From Collinsella sp944321445 (GTDB lineage: Bacteria; Actinomycetota; Coriobacteriia; Coriobacteriales; Coriobacteriaceae): a stretch of 64,000 nucleotides of DNA. A program made the translations under genes and the position numbers. Under the pieces are notes generated by a model, which ran no database searches, was not told the DNA's origin, and saw only the letters and a program-made list of their open reading frames with translations. The stretch is taken from assembly GCF_030371825.1 (NCBI RefSeq), contig NZ_JAUDDM010000001.1; one strand, written 5' to 3'. This document shows positions 60,583 to 64,000 of this stretch, in pieces (position 1 is the stretch's first letter; the number at the start of each line of letters is the position of its first letter).

Positions 60583-61839
60583 TTAGATGAGGTCCTCGGC
60601 ATCCTCGAATGCATCGGACTCGCCGAACCCCTCGGGGTCGTGCACGCCGCAGAAGCGGGAGCCGGGGCGCGCCTGGTTGCGGCAGCGGATGCCGTTTTCG
60701 CCCACATAGGCACAGCGCTCGGGCTCGTCGTCCTCGGCCAGCAGGTCGTCGGCGGGCTCGGGCATCACCGGCACGTTGCGCAGGATGTCGGCCGCAAGGG
60801 ACTCGCTCTTGATGTCGATGTGCCAGCCGGTGAGGCGGGCGGCGAGGCGGGCGTTCTGGCCCTCCTTGCCGATGGCGAGCGACAGCTGGTCGTCGGGCAC
60901 GATGACGCCGGCGTAGTTCTTCTCGTCGTCGATGAGCACGCGCGTCACCTTCGCGGGCGAAAGGGCGTTGGCAACATAGGCCGCCGGGTCCTCATCCCAC
61001 AGGATGACGTCGACGCGCTCGCCGCGCAGCTCGGACACGACGGTGCGCACGCGGCTGCCCTTGGGGCCCACGCAGGCGCCCACGGGATCCAGGCGGTCGT
61101 CGAGCGAGCGGACGGCGACCTTGGAGCGCTGGCCGGGCTCGCGGGCGATGGACATGACCTCGACGGTGCCCTCGTAGATCTCGGGGACCTCGAGCTCGAA
61201 CAGGCGGCGGATAAGCGCCGGGTGCGTGCGCGAGATCACGATGGGCGGACGAGAGTGCTCGCCGCGGACGGGCGGCAACGTGGAGTTGGGATCGCGGACG
61301 TCGATGATGACGGCCTTGATGCGCTGGTTGTGCATGTAGCGCTCGCCCATGGGGCGCTCGTTGCGCTCGTTCTCGTAGCGACGCTGGTCGAAGTGCGGCA
61401 GCTCTGCCTCGACGCCCTCACGGATCTTCACGATGGTGAAGTCCGGCGTGGACTGCAAGACCGTGCCGGTGATGATGTCGCCGATGCGGGTCGAGAACTC
61501 CTCGTAGATCTGCTCGCGCGCGGAGTTGCGCACGATGGCGTTGATCTCGGCCTTGGCGTGCTGGGCGGCGATGCGGGAGGTGTCGCGCGGGGTGACGTCG
61601 ATCTCCTCGAACTCGGTGTAGTTGCCCTCTTCGTCCATGGAGTCATCGATGGGGATGAGCTTGTAGACGTAGATCTTGCCGGTGGCGCGGTCGATGGTGA
61701 CCTTCGCGCCCCAATCCAGGTGCAGGATCTCGGCGTAGCTCTTGGCGAGCGACTGCTCGAGGCGATCGATGAGGTAGAGCTGGTCGATATGCTTCTCCTG
61801 GCAAAGAGCCATGAGCGCTTCCATCATCTCCGATGCCAT
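60583..61839 (-). CDS. nusA: Transcription termination/antitermination factor NusA with C-terminal Cys/His motif
   Basis: 418 residues. Order: NusA N-terminal domain (MASEMMEALMALCQEKHIDQ), S1 (about 130-200), KH1 with GACVGPKGSRVRTVV (about 257) and KH2 with AIGKEGQNARLAARL (about 322). The last 60 residues are unusual: an acidic linker and then CAYVGENGIRC, RPGSRFCGVHD, a possible zinc site of Cys-x9-Cys-x8-Cys-x2-His spacing. ATG overlaps the rimP stop as TAATG. It modulates pausing and termination. Confidence 0.94.
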   Translation of the reverse strand: MASEMMEALMALCQEKHIDQLYLIDRLEQSLAKSYAEILHLDWGAKVTIDRATGKIYVYKLIPIDDSMDEEGNYTEFEEIDVTPRDTSRIAAQHAKAEINAIVRNSAREQIYEEFSTRIGDIITGTVLQSTPDFTIVKIREGVEAELPHFDQRRYENERNERPMGERYMHNQRIKAVIIDVRDPNSTLPPVRGEHSRPPIVISRTHPALIRRLFELEVPEIYEGTVEVMSIAREPGQRSKVAVRSLDDRLDPVGACVGPKGSRVRTVVSELRGERVDVILWDEDPAAYVANALSPAKVTRVLIDDEKNYAGVIVPDDQLSLAIGKEGQNARLAARLTGWHIDIKSESLAADILRNVPVMPEPADDLLAEDDEPERCAYVGENGIRCRNQARPGSRFCGVHDPEGFGESDAFEDAEDLI

Positions 61840-62333
61840 TACTTATCACCCTTTCCGCCCTTGAAGTCATAGACCGGCTTCAAGGTGCACTTCTTGATCT
61901 CGTCGTGGGGAATCGTCACGGTCTCGTCGCCCTCGAGCGCAAGCGTGACGCCGGCGTCGTCCGCGCTGGCGATGGTGCCCTTGAACTTGCGGCGACCCTC
62001 CGTTGCGGTGGTCGTGAGCTCGACGTCTTCGCCCGTGAAGCGAACGAAGTCGGACGGGCGACGCAGCGGACGCGCCATGCCCGGGCTCGAAACCTCAAGT
62101 GTGTACGAGCCTGCGATGGGATCGAGCCCCTCCATGGCATCGCTCACCCACTTGCTCTGCGCGGTGACCTCATCGAGCGAAATGGCCTCGCCATCTGCTC
62201 GATCGATGCGCACGCGAACGCACGGGGCCTTCGTCGCGCCCACGACCTCGACATCGACGATATCGATGCCGTGCTCGGGTGCGATCGCCTCCAGCGCATC
62301 GATGATCTTTTGCTCGAGCGCACTCTTGACCAT
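61839..62333 (-). CDS. rimP: Ribosome maturation factor RimP
   Basis: 164 residues from ATG 62333 (GGGGAGG upstream). Features: EQKIIDALEAIAPEHGIDIV, the VSSPGMARPLRRPSDF block (about 86-101) and a Sm-like C-terminal domain. It assists 30S assembly. It heads the rimP-nusA-infB-rbfA run and overlaps nusA by one base. Confidence 0.94.
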   Translation of the reverse strand: MVKSALEQKIIDALEAIAPEHGIDIVDVEVVGATKAPCVRVRIDRADGEAISLDEVTAQSKWVSDAMEGLDPIAGSYTLEVSSPGMARPLRRPSDFVRFTGEDVELTTTATEGRRKFKGTIASADDAGVTLALEGDETVTIPHDEIKKCTLKPVYDFKGGKGDK

Positions 62334-62347
62334 GCAACACCTCCCCA

Positions 62348-62376
62348 AACAAAAAAGAAGCGCGGGCGAACCCGCA
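62348..62376 (-). terminator. Terminator-like hairpin in front of rimP
   Basis: GCGGG-TTCG-CCCGC then CTTCTTTTTT on the minus strand, ending a few bases before the rimP ribosome binding site. It either ends the upstream transcript or acts as an attenuator in the rimP leader. No separate rimP promoter is seen between the hairpin and the gene. Confidence 0.6.
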
Positions 62377-62594
62377 CTCCTTTACGTTACAGCTTCAATT
62401 GCGCAACTATCATAGCACACGCAGGTAAATTGGGTAGTACGTGGGTGTGGGCAGCAGATTTCCGGCTGTGCGCCTATACAAATTGCACACATTCCTACTC
62501 GGTAAGCGGCACGCGCGGACTGCGAGGACGCCCTCCTTGGGCGCCCATGGCGGAGCGGCGGGCAGGAACAAGGCCACTGAGCTACGTGCCCAAA

Positions 62595-62726
62595 CCTGTT
62601 CTGAGCGCTTTCGGCCAATCGGCGTCAGTTGTGTGCGCTTTTGACCAACGAATCAGGCGAATCCCGGTAAATCCATTGGCCAAAAGTGCACAGAACAGGT
62701 ACAGATTGGCCGAAAGCGCACAGAAC
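62595..62726. repeat. Mirror-image array of four 22-25-bp units on a 30-bp period
   Basis: Two inverted units (62595-62619, 62628-62649) and two direct units (62675-62699, 62705-62726) of the motif ATTGGCCGAAAGCGCACAGA plus AC. Within each pair the units are exactly 30 bases apart, and the halves face each other across 25 bases. It lies 60 bases past the stop of the gene at 62787. The rest of 62377-62786 shows no gene. Confidence 0.8.
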
Positions 62727-62786
62727 GCATGCCCGATGGAGGTCCTAACTTCATGAACGCGAGCCGAACCCGTCTTGTCAACGGCA

Positions 62787-63209
62787 TCAGGACCGCTTCT
62801 CCGACCCCATCTCCCGAAGGCGATCGATGGCGACTTCGACATCAAGTGTGTGGAAACCCGGGTACACAAGCGCCATCGTGTTTGCGCTCGCCGTGGCGTA
62901 TATCTCCCGGCTCGATTCCCCTGTATAGAAATGCCAGTATCGATAGGTGTAGCCCATCCAATACAGCGTCTCCTCTGGAAAGGATTCCTTTGTTCGAGGC
63001 AACCCGCCCGACGCCTCATCGACTTCTTCGAACAGGTACTCCTCCCCCATCCACTGAGTGCGGTCATAGGGGCGGTCGAATGCCGCCGCGGTATCCCCCA
63101 ACATATAGGCTTCGACAAAGGGAACGCTTGCGCAGCCCTGTTCGCAGGCGTACACAAAGAGCCTGCCCTGAATGTCGCACAGCTGCAGCGAGAGCGAGTC
63201 GAGCGTCAT
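62787..63209 (-). CDS. Partner protein of the DUF3990 gene
   Basis: 140 residues, unrecognised. It is a soluble acidic protein with an aromatic block (YWMGYTYRYWHFYTGESSRE) and an ending LDVEVAIDRLREMG. ATG 63209 overlaps the upstream stop as ATGA, so the two are translationally coupled. By position it may be the neutralising partner or a co-toxin of the ADP-ribosyltransferase-like protein. No database family could be assigned by eye. Confidence 0.65.
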   Translation of the reverse strand: MTLDSLSLQLCDIQGRLFVYACEQGCASVPFVEAYMLGDTAAAFDRPYDRTQWMGEEYLFEEVDEASGGLPRTKESFPEETLYWMGYTYRYWHFYTGESSREIYATASANTMALVYPGFHTLDVEVAIDRLREMGSEKRS

Positions 63210-63832
63210 TGATCCTCACCGCCGATGATCTCGTCGAAATATCTACCGTCGCGTCGATGCTGCCGCGCGATGCGATCGGCAATCGAGACGCCCAGTTTGC
63301 GATTCTCGAAGCTCATCTTGGCGTATTCCGCGCGCTCGGCTTCACCGATCAGGCGATCTTCAACGATGCGAACCCTGCTGCACGCCTTCTCGGTCTTTGC
63401 GACGTATTGATCCCCGATGTTGAGCGCAGAGAGACACGAGACGAGAGCGGTATCCGTCAGCTGACCAGCAACGAACCGATCGAACACGACAAACATGCGG
63501 TCATTTGCGATGCTTCCAACGATAACGTCCGCACCGTCCGCAAGATGGGCGATGCGCTGGTACAGCTCTGAATCCCGCACATGATCGAGACGCCCGCGGC
63601 TGTAGGCGATATAGAGCGCCCAATCGACATCCGATTCGAAACGCACGACGTTAAGGCCCGAAATATCGAAATCGACCGTGTAGAGATGCGCATCTTCGTA
63701 GCCGCATACAAGGGTTAAAGGCTGCAGGATATCCGTCCCCATATAAAACCCGCGGCCGAAATCGCAGCGATCACGACTCAAAGGAGCGATCTCGCCCGAA
63801 ATCCCATGTTTCGATCCATGGTAGAGCAGCAT
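63206..63832 (-). CDS. DUF3990 protein, ADP-ribosyltransferase-like
   Basis: 208 residues from ATG 63832, chosen because GAGGAGG lies seven bases upstream. It opens MLLYHGSKHGISGEIAPLSR and then DFGRGFYMGTDILQPLTL, the DUF3990 signature with the HGS and Gly-Arg-Gly-Phe-Tyr segment that corresponds to the ART-fold NAD site. Members are found in toxin-antitoxin-like pairs. The target is unknown. It ends in a short basic/acidic tail. It stands apart from the rimP operon and lies by a mirror-image repeat array, fitting an accessory cassette. Confidence 0.75.
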   Translation of the reverse strand: MLLYHGSKHGISGEIAPLSRDRCDFGRGFYMGTDILQPLTLVCGYEDAHLYTVDFDISGLNVVRFESDVDWALYIAYSRGRLDHVRDSELYQRIAHLADGADVIVGSIANDRMFVVFDRFVAGQLTDTALVSCLSALNIGDQYVAKTEKACSRVRIVEDRLIGEAERAEYAKMSFENRKLGVSIADRIARQHRRDGRYFDEIIGGEDQ

Positions 63833-63945
63833 GCGCACACCTCCTCGTTGCTTCACAATCACATACTAGCAGCCAGGGAAACACTTGCATATTTGGCTCG
63901 TAGGAGTCCAGCAATCGTTGGCTTAAGCATGGCCACGCACGCCAG

Positions 63946-64000
63946 TCACCCTTTTGCCACGAGGCCCGCGGAGGCGCCGAGGAATGCGGCTATGACGGGC
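63946..64000 (-). CDS. Possible C-terminal end of a membrane protein (cut by window edge)
   Basis: The minus strand reads about 18 codons ending PVIAAFLGASAGLVAKG-stop, a hydrophobic tail. It is too short to name or to be sure it is coding. Confidence 0.25.
   Translation of the reverse strand, partial: PVIAAFLGASAGLVAKG

Noticed and set aside
62595..62726. CRISPR array
   Set aside because: The repeats are inverted relative to each other, only four in number, with 5-8 base gaps inside each half; no cas genes are nearby.

Overview
The window is high-GC DNA from a Gram-positive, probably anaerobic actinobacterium. The best guess is class Coriobacteriia, near Collinsella or Olsenella. This rests on a mycobacterial-type integration host factor (mIHF) beside guanylate kinase and omega, an [FeFe]-hydrogenase with a GltD-like partner, surface proteins with S-layer homology repeats, a LuxR regulator with a MerR-like N-terminus, and the overall gene order. 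The taxon is inferred; no rRNA gene is present. Nearly every gene lies on the minus strand. The plus-strand genes are rpsT and two identical tRNA-Asn genes, plus two proposed antitoxin RNAs.

Layout. 1-5466: ftsK (cut by the edge), RNase J, pnp, rpsO. 5467-9929: accessory stretch with a DUF4160 two-gene cassette, membrane proteins, a purine permease and a REP-associated tyrosine transposase (RAYT). 9988-13553: [FeFe]-hydrogenase and its flavoprotein partner. 13705-28162: methyltransferase, then recO, era, dgkA, ybeY, phoH, mtaB, dnaJ, a membrane-anchored DnaJ variant, hemW, dusB and lepA, broken at 23.9-24.8 kb by a duplicated small hydrophobic-peptide/antisense-RNA locus. 28361-39303: rpsT, an SLH surface protein and its likely regulator, holA, comEC, comEA, and a CAP-SLH protein. 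39543-47459: thiI, rpoZ, gmk, mihF, then the pyrimidine genes pyrF, D, K, C, B, R. 47769-50792: a HicAB module (hicA is only 57 codons), a KamA-like protein lacking two radical-SAM cysteines, an orphan Nif11-type peptide precursor, and two tRNA-Asn genes. 50896-62333: rpoD, dnaG, ribF, truB, nrnA, rbfA, infB, nusA, rimP. 62787-63832: a DUF3990 (ADP-ribosyltransferase-like) gene and partner.

The most distinctive material lies between the housekeeping genes. Eleven loci carry a 30-33 bp REP-like palindrome, and a RAYT gene sits among them. In four genes, including the RAYT itself, the REP supplies the last codons and the stop (GGA AAA TAG). Three 139-141 bp hairpin elements lie 25-56 bp downstream of recO, hemW and dusB, with stems that differ in sequence but stay paired. 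A tandem type I toxin-antitoxin-like locus has one intact toxin copy and one copy decayed in promoter, ribosome binding site and reading frame. Three toxin-antitoxin-like cassettes (5751-6285, 47769-48418, 62787-63832) each lie next to palindromic or mirror-image repeats.

All functional statements come from reading the sequence and from family knowledge; no database search was run.
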